Assembly (NCBI GenBank): GCA_022385805.1
Contig: MU277679.1
Location: forward strand, 248,001 to 312,000
Source of the DNA: Pilatotrama ljubarskyi
Lineage: Eukaryota; Basidiomycota; Agaricomycetes; Polyporales; Polyporaceae
DNA length: 64,000 bases
Reading direction: 5' to 3'
Shown here one piece after another: positions 23,783-36,400 of the stretch (position 1 is the first letter of the stretch; the number at the start of each line of letters is the position of its first letter). Made by a program: the position numbers and the translations under genes. The notes below the pieces were generated by a model. The model ran no database searches, was not told the origin of the DNA, and was given only the letters and a program-made list of their open reading frames with translations.

Positions 23783-25421
23783 ATGGTAACGGACCAGCTC
23801 ACATCGCTACCGGTAGAGGTCTGGGAACTCATCGCTGCGCCATTGGGCATCGGCGACCTCCCATGTCTGCTTCTCTCGAGCAAGTACCTCAACGAGACCT
23901 TCGCGCCCATCCTCTACTCGCATATACAGCTCAATCATGTAGACAGCGCGCAGATGTGCATCGCAACTCTGGTTTCGGATCCCAATACTCTCTTCCTCCG
24001 GCGCAACCTGGCGGGCATGATACAGGTCTTCTGCCTGACCTCCTTCCACTTGTCTTCCGCACTCAAACTGGAGGAAGAGGCATTAAAATTCCTCCAGAGA
24101 CCCGAGCACGCTCTATCCCGGATGTGCGCCGTGTGACACTGTGTGGCCTATCGCTTCGCACCATTCACGCCTTCTCTACTAGCTGCTATCATCCGTGCGG
24201 CAGCGTCCACGTTGCAATCTCTCGTCATTGAGCTGCAGAGCCAAGAGGACTGGTTCAGCGTAGAAGGAAGCGAGGGAGAAATTCCCGAGGACTTCCGCCC
24301 CTCATGCCCGAGCTGTCTGTACTAGACATCGAACTAAAGCCGTTGTGCCAAGCTGCGGGCGAGTCGTCGTGTCGCTTTCTGGAGAAGTCTCTCTCGTCAC
24401 ACTCTGCCCAACTACGTTCTCTGTCCATCGCATCTCCCAGTATCCGGAGCAGGTCATCCCCATCTTGCAGGGAACCCCCTGCTGGCCCCTCCTCGAGAGG
24501 CTCGAAATCGATCAACGGGTCTTGCGGCGCACCGAACTCCCAGCAACCCTGCAGTCCGAACACTCATCATCCACGCCCACCAGCTTCTCAAAGGGTACAG
24601 TCATGGAGATTACGACGACGACTACGACGACTGTACAACCAAATGACGGTCAGTCCTGCGGGGTCGCAGGACATCCACCTTCCATGTACCGGCGCCTTTC
24701 CGAAGTCGTCGGAGGAACTGCATTGCCCTCATACTGTCTTACCCATTTTCCTCCCGTCCGACGGTGCGCTGCGCTGTCCGATTCGCCGGGTAGAGTTAGA
24801 GAATTCGAACTACTGGAGAGGCGGAGGCTGCCAGCTTGTACTACATTGTCATCCCGTCATTGAGAACGGCTCGGAGGGCTGAGCCACCGTCTTCCTAATT
24901 CTGGGGCGCCGGTCTGCCGCCTGGATCTCGAACGCTTTGTGGAATCAGCAGGAACCTATCTCAGCACACTGGAACGCTTGCTGATTGTGTTGTATCGCTG
25001 TATCGCCCGCCTTTCCATGTGAGTACAGACAGTCTATCGTCCTGTCGGAGCCTGCTTCATCTTTATGTCATGGATATTCATAGGCAGAAGTGCTCGCGCA
25101 CTTCGGAGAACGACTGTTTGCACACATGTCTCACCTCCACACCTTCCTCATCTCGGAAGGGCCTTACGCCTCGGCGAGCCTACTAAGCCGTCCCTCGAGT
25201 ATTGCGGCGACTCCGCTCAGCAGCTCCGCTGCCTGCAGCAATGGGAGGTGCATGCGGCAGCCTTGACGACCGTTGCCTTCACGAATTACAAAACATGGAC
25301 GAAGACGGAACGTGGCTGGGTCACCAACAACCATACTAACTTTCCGTGCGATAGAATCAATATGCTGCAAGATTCACTCCTCGAACTTCCAGGCCTGCGA
25401 TCGTGCCAATCCCGCCGTTAG
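23783..25421 (+). pseudogene. Degraded F-box/leucine-rich-repeat-like gene
   Basis: It begins MVTDQLTSLPVEVWELIAAP and GDLPCLLLSSKYLNETFAPI, a typical basidiomycete F-box start, and stays open for 117 codons to an in-frame TGA at 24134-24136. Similar coding sense then continues in pieces across all three frames: TLQSLVIELQSQEDWFSV at about 24209, MPELSVLDIELKPLCQ at 24304, QYPEQVIPILQGTPCWPLLE near 24440, LERFVESAGTYLSTLERLLI near 24930 and LRCLQQWEVHAAALTTVAF near 25230. No intron set I can see repairs all the breaks, so at least three frameshifts plus a stop are likely. Intact relatives would be SCF ubiquitin-ligase adaptors or orphan F-box proteins. Sequencing error at several points is the alternative; the intact F-box gene just downstream argues for ordinary family decay. 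Confidence 0.68.
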
Positions 25422-26313
25422 CCTGGTGATACACGCTTTAACGGCCCGTCGATGTGCCGGCGCCAGAGCAGCGGTCCTCATACTTTGTATGGCGCTGATC
25501 AGCACTGTTCATTCGCACTCCGACCCCTGTGTGACGCCTCGTCGCTACCTGCCACTTTGTCGACCCTCGAAACCGTTCATATTAATCACTTGCTCGCTGA
25601 TCCATTCCTGTGCTTCGTGTATCAAATCTCTATAGCCACGCCGCCCTATGCCTTATCATCCTGCCATTATTCGCTCGGAATAAGGTTACACGAAAGTATC
25701 ATACTACCTTCTAGTAATGGTCCTGGACTCTTGTCAAACACCGGCGCCAATGTTCGACGCCACACGTAAGTAATGTGAACCCTGGTCCGAGCTGCCAGTG
25801 GTGATAATAATCACGCGGTATCAACACAGTAACTGACTTGACTTTGTATTCTCACCTGTTTGACGTGCTAATGCCCTGATTGTCGGACCACGGTGAGTGT
25901 CAGAGGTTGTGGCGCGGGCGGCGGGGGTTTGTTCCGCGATCATGTCTGTCCAATTCGGGAAATCGTGGTTCGTGGCCGCGACCCCTGTCCGTCATCTCAG
26001 CGACGAACAAGGATGCCCGGTTTGAGACGGCTATTGTTCTATTACAGGTCGGGGCGCATAAGAGTCCCGCGACGCTTCGCAGATGAGGATGCTTCTTTAC
26101 CATCTAGGAAGGCTGGACTCCTCGCAGTAGATTCTGTTGCTCGCGGACGATGAAAAGGGTCTTCTCATACAGGGCTCTGGTGGGCGCGGAGACGAACGTA
26201 ACGGAGCCTAGTAGGGCGTTCTTCGGTGATACGGAGCGTGAGGATACTCCAGGTGAATTGGCTCGCTAATTTTCTTCAGTCCAAATGTTGGCTGATATTG
26301 AGTATCAGGGGAC
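25422..26313. other. Intergenic region between F-box remnant and F-box gene
   Basis: About 890 bp with only short, unrecognised frames on both strands. No terminal repeats or transposon motifs were seen. It presumably holds the promoter of the downstream F-box-like gene. Confidence 0.45.
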
Positions 26314-27663
26314 ATGCCGACGGTTGATTCACCATTTATGGGTAAGGTGGACGGAGAACATGCCAAGAGGGCCAGTCAAGGTATGTCTTCTTGGGACTCA
26401 CGCCTTGTTGCGCTGTGTAAGAGCAACTGCTGACATTGACGCTACTTCAGTTGAGCTTCCGCCAGAACTCTTGGGGAAGATCATTCTCGAGACCTGGCTC
26501 GATATACCGCTATTCGACCCTCTACACCGATGGGAACTGTTCTCGAGGCTATCCCTCGTAAGCCACCGATTCCGTGACCTTGCCCTTTGGTCATCGACGC
26601 GGCACGTCCGGATACTTGCACATAGCTCCATGGACGTCGCCGCCTACCGCAGCATCGGACGGCAATGTCTCGCAACGACCCAGCACCACCCCCAGGCGAC
26701 ACTTGCTTCACACGGATTTCTCGACAGCCTCTTTCGGTACTCCACCGTGCACCTCGACGTGACGTACGCGACATACTGGTCCTGGCGCGACCGCGATCGC
26801 TGGCTCAAAGACGACATCTCGCCAGGGCGGCCGGATGACGTCTACGGCGTCCACTTCGACCTCTTCGCAGGGCCGTTCGGTGAATATACCTACCCCCACC
26901 CCGAGCGGCGCGAGAGCGAGTATGCTGCCTGGCTTACCCGGAGACAGCGGGACCGCCTGTCAGGGTGGTTCGCGGACCTCCTGGATGTGGTGCCAGCTTG
27001 TGCGGCGGTGGTCATCGAGGCGGACGAACGCATCGAGCCGTTCGGCGTCAGAGCGTACTCGACCCTCCTCGAGGCGCTCTGGTGGTGGACGTCGCTCGAG
27101 AGCGTGCATATGCGCGTCGTCCCTGGGTTGCCGAGCTTCTCGGCGGAGATGACGGGGTCGATGGGCGGGCCGTCTCCGCCGTTGCCCCCGCTAGCCTCGG
27201 TGAGGAGGGTGTGGCTGGAGAGGCACCCGGCGTGTACGTGCCACAAAAGGACGGAGCTCGGGGATGGGCACCTGGAGGAGTGTATCATTCGGCGGATGTT
27301 GCTGCCGTTCCCGGAGTTGAGGCGGTTGGGTCTGCAGGGCAGCCTCAGCCCTGAATGTGCGATAGGCATCGAGGTTCCTCCCGGCGTGGAGGTTGTTCAC
27401 GAAAGCGCCGTTCCGGAAGAAGACGACATCACTCCCCTCGAAGAGCACGAGATGATTGCTAGGTTCACTTTCGGGCGCAGAGCACCCCCGCCGCTGTGGA
27501 CAGCTCGCTTGAACATCGCGTGGTCTGACGCGTTATGGGAGACCGTGGACCCCGTGCGTATCTGCCTTTGCTCGCTGTTCTGCTCCGTACTGACCTCGTC
27601 TTTCATCGGCAGGACGGCCTGCGGTTTCGATCATCCGGGGTGGAATGGATGGAGGTCTGGTAA
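26314..27663 (+). CDS. F-box-like domain protein, unknown target
   Basis: I place the start at ATG 26314 (MPTVDSPFM). A 28 nt first exon ends at 26341 before gtaagg, and an acceptor at 26450 restores VELPPELLGKIILETWLD, which reads as an F-box-like domain, then RWELFSRLSLVSHRFRDLAL. The long exon 26451-27553 continues with a Trp/Tyr-rich central region (YATYWSWRDRDRWL) and leucine-rich segments (LLEALWWWTSLESVHMRVV; LPFPELRRLGLQGSL). A second intron (27554-27612) leads to a 51 nt last exon ending DGLRFRSSGVEWMEVW and TAA at 27661-27663. An unspliced reading from 26285 is open but runs antisense into PRP4 and lacks the clean F-box start. Function is probably an SCF-type adaptor; substrate unknown. 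The stop lies 166 bp from the convergent PRP4 stop. Confidence 0.72.
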
Positions 27664-27829
27664 CCTATTCGACACTGCTTCCAAGGATCACGTTCACACT
27701 ACGCCTCGATCTGCTGGTCAGGGAGGAGCTAGTATGAACCAGTGTTCCATCATAGAGCATGCCGAGGACGTACTCCCAATAGTACAAAAGCAGCTAGTCG
27801 TACAATACACGCGCTCTCTAATGTATCTC

Positions 27830-29831
27830 TCACACCCCCTCGCCGTTGGGCGTGAAGATCTGGAAGTTCCGATTATACGTGCCCGAAGCGAGCATGCGCC
27901 CGTCATGCGACAAGTCGACAGACATGACCTTCCCGCCGTCCGTCGGGAGCGTGCGCAGGAGCTGCCAGTCGTCCGCGCTCCAGAGCTTGACGAACCCGTC
28001 GTACCCGCCGCTCGCAAAGTACAAGCCTGAGCGGTACTTCCACTCTTCCAGCGCCTTGTCGTCGGAGCTGTCGGAGGGCTTGGCGTCGGGGTGCGGCTCG
28101 TCGGTGCCGTTCATCACGATGTCGGGGTTGGAAGAAGGGGCGGTGTAGTTGGGCGGGAGCTCGTCGGCGTAGAAGAAGCGCACGTCGGAAACGTTGGACA
28201 TGTGCGCCGGGATTGTGTAGACCGCCCTCAGCGAGCGCATGTCCCATATTCGGATTGTGTCGTCCCCGGAGCCGGTGGCAATTTGGTACCTGGAAGATGG
28301 GGTGAGAAGGATGTTGGCGGACAATGCGAGGCGGGGAGGTAGGCTTACCCGTTTGGCGAGAAGGAGATACCGAAGATGGCTTGGACATGGCCGTCGAGGA
28401 CCATGGCTGTTCGGCCTGTCCGGAGATCCCATACGCGTCCGATGGCGTCCAGGCCGCTGCACTTCCGTGAGCCGGGGTTTAATGAAGAGAAAGATAGAGG
28501 ACATACCCTGATGCGCAAAGGGAGCCGTCACTCTGGAACTCTACGGAGAAGACTTCCTTGGAGTGTCCTTCCTGCAAGAGCAGCTCTTTTGAGGTGGCGA
28601 CGTCCCACAGGCGCCACGTCGTGTCGAAGCTAGCGCTCGCGACGTACTTGCCGGATGGATGGAAGGCGACGCGTGCGACTCGGTCCGCATGGCCCTTCAT
28701 TGTGGCCAGAGGCGTCTCACTACGCCGTTCGTTTAGGAAGACGCAATTACTGACGTTCCTTGCACGCACCTATTGAGAGACCAGAGATTGACCGTCATGT
28801 CGGCTGCGCCACTGACGAAGTTGACTACATCTTCGCTCAGTGAGATGGTGGCTTGTGGATGCCAGGCGACTCCTCCGACGCGATCAGTATGTCCTGTATG
28901 CCCCACCGTAGGTCAGTCATGCTTGGGACGCAGATAAGCACATGACAGACCTCGATATGTTCGTACCGGTGTGCAGTCGGGGACGTTCCATAGTTTTACG
29001 TTCCCGGCCCAACTGCCCGTCATGAGGTATTTGCTATTGGGTGAGAACCTGACTTGGGAGACAGGTCGCTCGTCTCCGATCTGCGAGCCCAGGTTCGCGA
29101 AGCTCTGTAAACGAGAAGCGCGTCAGTGGTCCGAAGTGTACATGGTGTCCTCGTTGCGCACCTTGACTTCGGCAAAGACCTTCTTGCGGATGTCTATGAT
29201 GCGCCCGAGTGGCATCTTGCTGTCTATCCGCTGCTGGGCGACTCGTTTTTGAGCTCTACATGGGAACAAGAAACATGGAAGAGGAGGCAGTAAGCACCTA
29301 TGCATGGTCGTCCACCTATTGGTAGCGGAAATCCAACCTGGGAAGAGAGTATTCCGCCAAGAACCTCCGTGCCTCCAATAGTTCTAGGGAACCGGGGGAG
29401 TAGAACTCCTCGACCTATGCGCGGTGTGTGGGCATAGTGGGTCATGGGCACAGCAGGGCGAGCGTACCTCTTCGTCGCTGCTCTCCTCACTTGTCTCTTC
29501 GTCCACCTGCATAGCGTCTTCGCCTCGCGCGGCATTGATTTGCGAGAGCACATAGATGAGACGGTCTCTCCGGTCTGGGGGCTATATTGCACTCAGCATG
29601 CGGTCAGTCTGCAAAGTCTGGACAACTCACCCGTTCACCGAAGAGTGTGATAGGTTCTCCGATCTCGCGCAGCCGTGCCTTGACCTTGTTGTCGTCTGTA
29701 GGCACGGCGAGGTTCCTTGCCTTCTTCTTGCGCTCGAGTTCATCGAGGATGACCTGGTTCTCCAGCCGCGCTCTCTCTGAGCCCAGGTAATTTCCATCGT
29801 CGAGCAGAGTGTCGAAGGTGAGTTCCGACAT
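27830..29831 (-). CDS. PRP4: Prp4/PRPF4-type U4/U6 snRNP WD-repeat splicing factor
   Basis: ATG at 29831 opens [20 protein letters not shown], then the PRP4-like (SFM) motif [20 protein letters not shown] and LFGER, the conserved N-terminal module that contacts Prp3 and U4/U6. An acidic linker follows at about 29480-29560. WD40 repeats run from about 29180 down to 27830: examples are [20 protein letters not shown] with [40 protein letters not shown] and [20 protein letters not shown]. The protein ends [12 protein letters not shown]. About six to eight short introns are present. Essential pre-mRNA splicing role in the tri-snRNP. It looks intact and shares a 177 bp divergent promoter with PMT4. 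Confidence 0.92.
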
Positions 29832-30008
29832 GGTCGTGCGTGAAGACGCGGATGGTCGAGAGCACAAGCGAAGGACGCGTGAACAGAGAAGCGCCCGGAC
29901 GCAGTTGTGCCTCGAATAGACGCCGGACAGGCGAGTGACGGCGTTGGACGCGACTGCGCTCTCACCGTCTGCCACCTCTCTCTCCTCCTCCACGTATCCT
30001 CCTCAGCA
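29832..30008. promoter_or_regulatory. Compact bidirectional promoter PRP4/PMT4
   Basis: Only 177 bp separates two divergent start codons, the shortest such interval in the window. A pyrimidine-rich stretch (ctctctcctcctccacgtatcctcc region, about 29978-30004) precedes the PMT4 ATG, common in fungal constitutive promoters. Confidence 0.5.
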
Positions 30009-32854
30009 ATGTCGGGCGGCGGCCCAAGCAGGATCCGCAACAGAAAACCACAGCCAGGTCCCTCGCGCGACCTCTCGCCAGAGGTCGACGAGGACGAACA
30101 CAACATCGACGCTCAGAACCCCGTACGTGACACGTATGCCGCGCGCAACGTACTCGTCCACCGCTCACATACGCGCCGTGGTCTAGCGCAATCGCAGCTA
30201 TGCGGAGAAGGTCCTCGAAAGCGAGCAGGCCAACGTCGGCATGATCGCGCTGCTGACGACGCTCGCATTTGCTCTGCGTTTCTACAAAATCAACCATCCC
30301 GACCAGGTCGTGTAAGTGTTCGCGCGGACACCTTGCAGTACTTCGCGCCCCTCATGATCGGCCTTCCCCTCCAGCTTCGATGAAGTCCACTTTGGCAAAT
30401 TCGCGTCCTATTACATCCTCAGGCAGTACTACTTCGACGTCCACCCTCCCTTTGCGAAACTCCTCTTCGGTCTTGCTGGTTGGTTTGTTGGCTATGACGG
30501 TCACTTTGGCTTCGAGAACATCGGCGACAGCTACACTGAGGCACACGTCCCCTACGTTGGCATGCGTGCTCTCCCTGCGATCCTCGGTTCTCTTACTGTC
30601 CCTGTCGTCTATGCGATCATGAAGGAATGTGGCTTCTCCACAATCGTCGCGACCTTCTCCGCCTGCCTTGTCCTCTTCGGTACGTCCGTCTGGAATCCAA
30701 CATGGGAGCAGTTGATTTCATGCTTTCCTAGACAACGCTCATGTAGCCCAGGATCGCCTCATCCTCCTTGATGCGACTTTCATATTCTTCATGACGTTGA
30801 CCATGTACAGCTATATCAGGTTCAAGAAGCTTCGTTACCGGTAAGAACCCCGCCCGCAAGAGTGCTTCGCATTTGCTGACTTCTGGCGGCCCGGCAGTGA
30901 CTTCTCCTTCGACTGGTGGCTGTGGATTCTCGCCAGTGGCACCTTTATGGCCTTGACGTGGGCATCCAAGGTTAACGGTGTCCTGACAGTCGTTGCTGTT
31001 GGAATTGCGGTAATCATTGACTTGTGGGACATTCTCGATATCAAGAAGGGTCACAGTTTGGTACGAACCTTCGATTGCTCACGAGGGAGCATTGCTGACG
31101 CGCTCTCAAGGAATATTTCTGGAAACACTTCGCCGCACGAGCGGTTGCCTTCATTGTACTCCCGCTCATTCTATACCTGTCTATCTTCTGGGTTCACCTC
31201 GCCATTCTCACCAACTCGGGTCCAGGGGATACCTTCATGAGCCCAGCTTTCCAGGAGACACTCGTCGGCAACGAGCTTCTGCTGAACAGTCACGGTAAGT
31301 TTGCCTCTTCTCCGCATCGGGCTTCTAGATGTTGAACTCTTGGTGCAGAGATCCGCTACTACGATACCATTACCATCAGGCACAGGGATACCCGCGTCTT
31401 CCTCCACTCGCACCCCGACAAGTACCCGCTCAAGTACGAGGACGGCCGTATCAGTAGCCAGGGCCAACAGGTCACCGGTTACGGCCACGAAGATACGAAC
31501 AACTACTGGCAGGTCATCCCCACGAAGGCTCTCCCAGAGACCGGTCGCGGACGCGTCGTCCGTGATGAGGATGTCATCCAACTGCTCCACGTCAACACCC
31601 AGACGCTCCTGCTCACGCACGACGTCGCGTCGCCGCTTATGCCGACGAACGAGGAGTTCACGACGTGGCCCAAGGACGATCTCTCACGCTACAATGACAC
31701 GCTCTTCCAGCTCCGCCTCGTGGACGCGTTTGAGGGCGAGGCGTGGAAGTCGAAGTCCGGCCACTTCCGGCTGATCCACGTCCCGACGAAGGTTGCGATG
31801 TGGACGCACCCGAAGCAGCTCCCCGACTGGGCGTACAAGCAGCAGGAGATCAACGGAAACAAGAATGTGAACGACAAGACCGCCATTTGGTTCGTCGACA
31901 ACATTGTCGCTGACGAGAGTGAGCACCTTCCTTTGCTTGACCAAACTTGTGACGCTGATGCTGATTGGCTGCGCGTAGGTGGAGAAGAGGATCTGTCGGG
32001 GCGCACGGGCGACGTCCCACCGAAGGAGCCGAAGTCGCTCAACTTCTTCAAGAAGTTCTTTGAGCTGCAGATCCTGATGCTGCAGCACAACGCGGGCCTG
32101 ACGGCGTCGCACCCGTACGCCAGCGGGCCCATCAACTGGCCGTTCCTCATCAGCGGTATCAGCTTCTGGACGCAAAGCGATGGGCAGAAGCAGATCTACT
32201 TCATCGGCAACATCATTGGCTGGTGGGCATGCGTCATCGGTATCTCCCTGTACACCGGCATTATGCTCGCGGACACTGTCGCACGTCGTCGCGAGATCGA
32301 GCCTCTCACTGAACGTAAGTCGTGTCCTGTCTACCCCATCTCAATGCGGAGCGTTTGCTCACCCACAATCCGCTCTTCAGCCGTCCGTCACCGCCTGATG
32401 AACTCGACCGGCTTCTTCCTGCTCTTCTGGGCGGTGCACTACTTCCCATTCTTCCTCATGAGCCGACAGCTGTTCCTGCACCACTACCTGCCGTCGCACG
32501 TCGCGTCCGCGCTCGTCGCCGGTTCCGTGCTCTCCTTTGCGCTCTCCGAATCCGTGAACTACCCGGTCTCGGTGTGGGGCCCGCGCCTGCGCACGCCCAA
32601 GAAGGCGACGTATGCGGATCTGGGCTCGAAGGCCCCGATTATTGTGGGCGTGTTCGCGCTGCTGATGTTCGTGATGTTCGTGTACATCGCGCCGCTCACG
32701 TACGGCACCCCTGGGTATGTGCTTCATTATGCGAGCTACTATGGTTCGTTCCTGACAGGATGCTTGCAGACTCGACGGACACGCCGTCAATGCTCGCAGG
32801 CTCCTCTCGAGCTGGACGCTGCACTTCGCTGCGAAGCCGACCGATGGGATCTAA
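30009..32854 (+). CDS. PMT4: Pmt4 dolichyl-phosphate-mannose protein O-mannosyltransferase
   Basis: Starts MSGGGPSRIRNRKPQPGPSR. After introns at about 30123 and 30313 it shows the catalytic luminal loop FDEVHFGKFASYYILRQYYF then VHPPFAKLLFGLAGWFVGYD, with the conserved Asp-Glu pair and HPP motif. Transmembrane helices follow (LPAILGSLTVPVVYAIM; WWLWILASGTFMALTW). A luminal MIR region spans about 31349-31920, with HSHPDKYPLKYEDGRISSQG and DVIQLLHVNTQTLLLTHDV. C-terminal helices are GFFLLFWAVHYFPFFLMSR and APIIVGVFALLMFVMFVYIA. The last exon ends LLSSWTLHFAAKPTDG and TAA at 32852-32854. Pmt4 acts in the ER, adding the first mannose to Ser/Thr-rich membrane and wall proteins. Choice of Pmt4 over Pmt1/2 rests on overall resemblance. 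About seven introns. Confidence 0.93.
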
Positions 32855-33484
32855 GGGTGCGGGGGATGCCGGGTGCTGTGGCGGTGGTGGCTGGACGTGC
32901 GCGCGAGCGTGCTCGCGATGCGGACTGCTAGTAATCTCGAACGAGCCTCTGTTATTGCGTGTCTATATAAGTATTCTGGAGTTCCAGCTCTGTACATATG
33001 ATAATGGTCTTCGAACGTCCAATCGATGTCGATGGCACCCCGGTAGCGAATCTCCAGAGTATCAAGGACCGGCAAGCACCGCCGAACATCACAAGATTGT
33101 GAGTCATGTATGCGTGCACATACATAGGATGAGAGGATTGATGTTTGGTCGCTTCGGTGATTCATAGGTAACGGGGAGGGTTGACAGAAGTACAGGGCTG
33201 CATAGGGCAGTCATGGAGAAATCGAGCTGACGGAAAGACGGGGGATTGCCGCGCCCACACTTGGGAGAAACTGGATCCTAGCTTCATAGTTATACTGAAC
33301 GTCGGTAGGCTTAGGCCGAGCAAGACTGTGATTTCAGTGACAACCTGGCATATGATGAACAGGAACGAGCAGCTTTCAGCTATCGTAAGGCAACGGCACA
33401 AGTACACTGAGCAGAGAGAATACGGTGGCACTAGAAGCACGAGTACTAGCAGTACAGGTAAAGAAGCGGGAATCATAGAGTACG
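32855..33484. other. Convergent 3' region between PMT4 and BYE1-like gene
   Basis: About 630 bp between convergent stops. No coding signal, repeat or RNA gene was recognised. Confidence 0.5.
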
Positions 33485-36400
33485 TCAACGTTGCTGATCA
33501 CCGTTCCATCCACCGCCCCCGCGTCCACGATTTCGCGGTGCCGGACCACCGCGCCCGCGGGCCTTCGGCCAGCTGCCGTCTCGCCCACGTCCACGATCAT
33601 TGCCGCCACGCCCACGCCCTCCTCGACCGCGGAAGCCCCGATCGTAGTCGTACGAGTTGTGGTACGGGCGGTCGCGCTCGAATCGGTCGCCGTACGGCGG
33701 GGCCCCGTTCGACGATTGCGGGCCGGCGTAAGGCGGCGGGGGAGGCTGGTGAGGCTGATAGGGTGCATGATATGCCGGCGCTGGGGGACCTGTCCACGCT
33801 TGCAGCGCAGCTTGGGGAAGGGCGATAGGTTGAGGAGGGACGGGCGGCTGGGAAGGGGGCATCGAGTGTGGAGGAATGCTCGAGGGTATCCCGTAGGGCT
33901 GTGGAGGTGGTATAGCAGTCATTTGACCTGGGGCAGCCTGAGTAGTCTTCGCAAGCGTCTGCAGCATGAGCTGGATCTGTTCTGGGGTCAGCTGCGCAAC
34001 GTCGGCCGCCAAGCTCGGGTTCGCAGGAGGAGCGGTGGTCGTAGGCTGGGGAGTAGTGTGTGGGATATTGTTCACGAAGGGCTGGGGCGGCGAAATTTGC
34101 GGTGGCTGTGGAGGCTGTGGAGGCTGTACCAGACCTAGCTGTTGAAGCGGGGCGAAGTCGATGTTCGGTACGGCGGCGGCGGGAGCAACAGCGAGGGGAG
34201 CAACAGCGGGAAGGGATGCTCCTGCGGGAGCAGTTATTGGGACCGGCGGAGCAGCAGCAGCATTGGGTGGCGGGGCCAGCTTGCCCTTCGTGAGCACCCA
34301 GATACCGACGAGATAATCGGCGCTCCGAGATTGGGAAAGCTGGAGTTGGTCGAGAAGCTCCATATACTCGGGTATGGGGTCGATCGACAGCAGGGGCACC
34401 ATATATAGCTCGCGACCGGGGGCGCTGGACTTGGGGCTATGGCCCCAGGGGAATATAAGACCATGCCGACTACGCAAGAGTGCGTGAGCAAGCAATTGAG
34501 GCGAATGCAAATGAGGCAACTTACCCTTTCGACAGCAGATGGCTCTTCACGGCGTGGAAGCCGGAGGGATCGGTGCCTTCAGCAGGAGAGAAGGCAGCAG
34601 CAATGAGCTCCTTCGTTGGATTCAGGCGGACCTGCGTGAGGTACTGGGCGGACTTTTCAACGGGTACACGGCCGTCTATCCGGAGTTCTCTCGATGGGAA
34701 GAGAGCCTGCCACAGGGGGGAGTCGCTTCCCAACGTCCGTCCACCCGCCTGACGAGCCACAACCGCGACTTCCTGGGGGATGGCGGAGTCCAAAGGCATG
34801 CTCACCTGCAGAAGAAGTCAGCTAATGCTTTATTAGGGAAACAGAGAGAAATAGACGTACCGTCCCCGTCCACACTTGCGGCTGGTCTTCGAAGGCAGCC
34901 GGCTTCGTTTCCGCGCTCGGCCCAACGGCTTCGGGTTCGGAGTGCTTCGACTCTTCCTCCGCCTCCTGATCATTGGCGTTCAGGAACATGTCGAAGTCTT
35001 GGTCCTCTGTCTCCGGAGCCACCTCTGCGTCACCCGTCGGCTCGGTCACCATGGCATCTGACGTATCCTTGGGTTTGGAGGGGGCTTCAGAGTCCATAGG
35101 AATGTCCGAAGATGCGGGGGTCCAGAGCGCATTGAGGTCAAATGAAGGACGAGACGCGAGGTCGGGCTGCGAGCCCTTGGCGGCAAAGGGAGATATGCCA
35201 GTGGAGGAGGGCGTGATAGGGGACGGGGTGGACCGATTCGTCTGCTCGGACTTCGACTCCGTTAGGAGCGGGGAAACCTCTCCGAACGGCGTAGGGTCGT
35301 TGTCAACCGGGGACATCGCAACCTCGCCCGACGGCTCCTCGTCGATGTTTATTAGGTCCGCGAGATTCAACTCGTTCTCGACAGGTCCGGGACCAGCAAA
35401 GTCAGAGGCAGACGGCACAAACAGAGGGTGCGCAGGGGGTCGTCCCATAGACGCAGGTGCAGCAGAAGACGAAGACAGGTCGGCCGCTGGAGCAGCACTG
35501 GCATGAAGAGGAACCGGCGGTGGCCCGCCCCAGGCGGGATTCTGAGCAACGACGGGCGACTCAGGCGGGGCGGAGCCCTGGGACTGGGCGCGCTGCGCCT
35601 GCTGGCGAAGACGGGCAAGACGCTCTCTCTCAATCCGCTCCTCCTCTTCCTCCTCGCGCTCGCGTTCAGCCTCACGCTGCCCGGCACCTGTCACATCCTC
35701 GATATCCTGCAGGCCCTTGTGCGTTAGCTTTGCACGGGGCACGACGGATTTCTTCAGAATAGAATGCGCGAGAGCCTCCTCTTCCAGCTTCTTGATCTCC
35801 TCCCTCTCTTGCTCGCTCGCTAGATCAGTAGAGGACATCATGGAAAGCTCTTTGGGTGATACACGGGACGACGCTATACGCTCGTGAAGCGTTTTACGAT
35901 CGGCTTTGCCCAAATTAAACGTAAGCATCCGGAAACGTTCCCTGTCGGCACGGGGTGCGATTGTCAGTATGACTCGTACAAGGAGACGTAGTAGTCGTAC
36001 TCACTTGTACTTCCCAGCAGCGACCTGCTTCCCGTGCTTATCAGGCTCAGAGTAAAGCTCGTATATGCACTGCTCGAGATCGGTTCCATATTGCTTGGCC
36101 CTCGCCTCAAGCTGCTCCCTCTCCTCAGGCGTCAGTTTCGCCGGGTCCGGATGTGGATACAACTCCCCGTCAGCGTCGCCATCAGAAGGTCTCTGTAAGA
36201 ACGGATTCTGCACGAAGATCTGACAGAAGAGCTCCTGCAGCTTCCCAAGACAATACTTCCGGATAGCATCATCGCCGGCAGTTGACTCGGACCGCGGACG
36301 CTTGGCTGGAGGCTGCGGCTGAGTAGAGATGGACTTCTTCCGCTTCTGCTGTGTGCTGAGCGAGGGAGAGGACTGCTTGCGGGGCGGAGGCTCCTTGGGC

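Noticed and set aside
26285..28030. 581-codon unspliced ORF as the F-box protein
   Set aside because: Its start lacks a clean F-box lead-in and its tail overlaps PRP4 exons antisense; two ordinary introns give a better protein ending at 27663.
33491..34138. 215-codon plus ORF
   Set aside because: Shadow of the low-complexity Pro/Gly/Arg-rich C-terminal exon of the BYE1-like gene.
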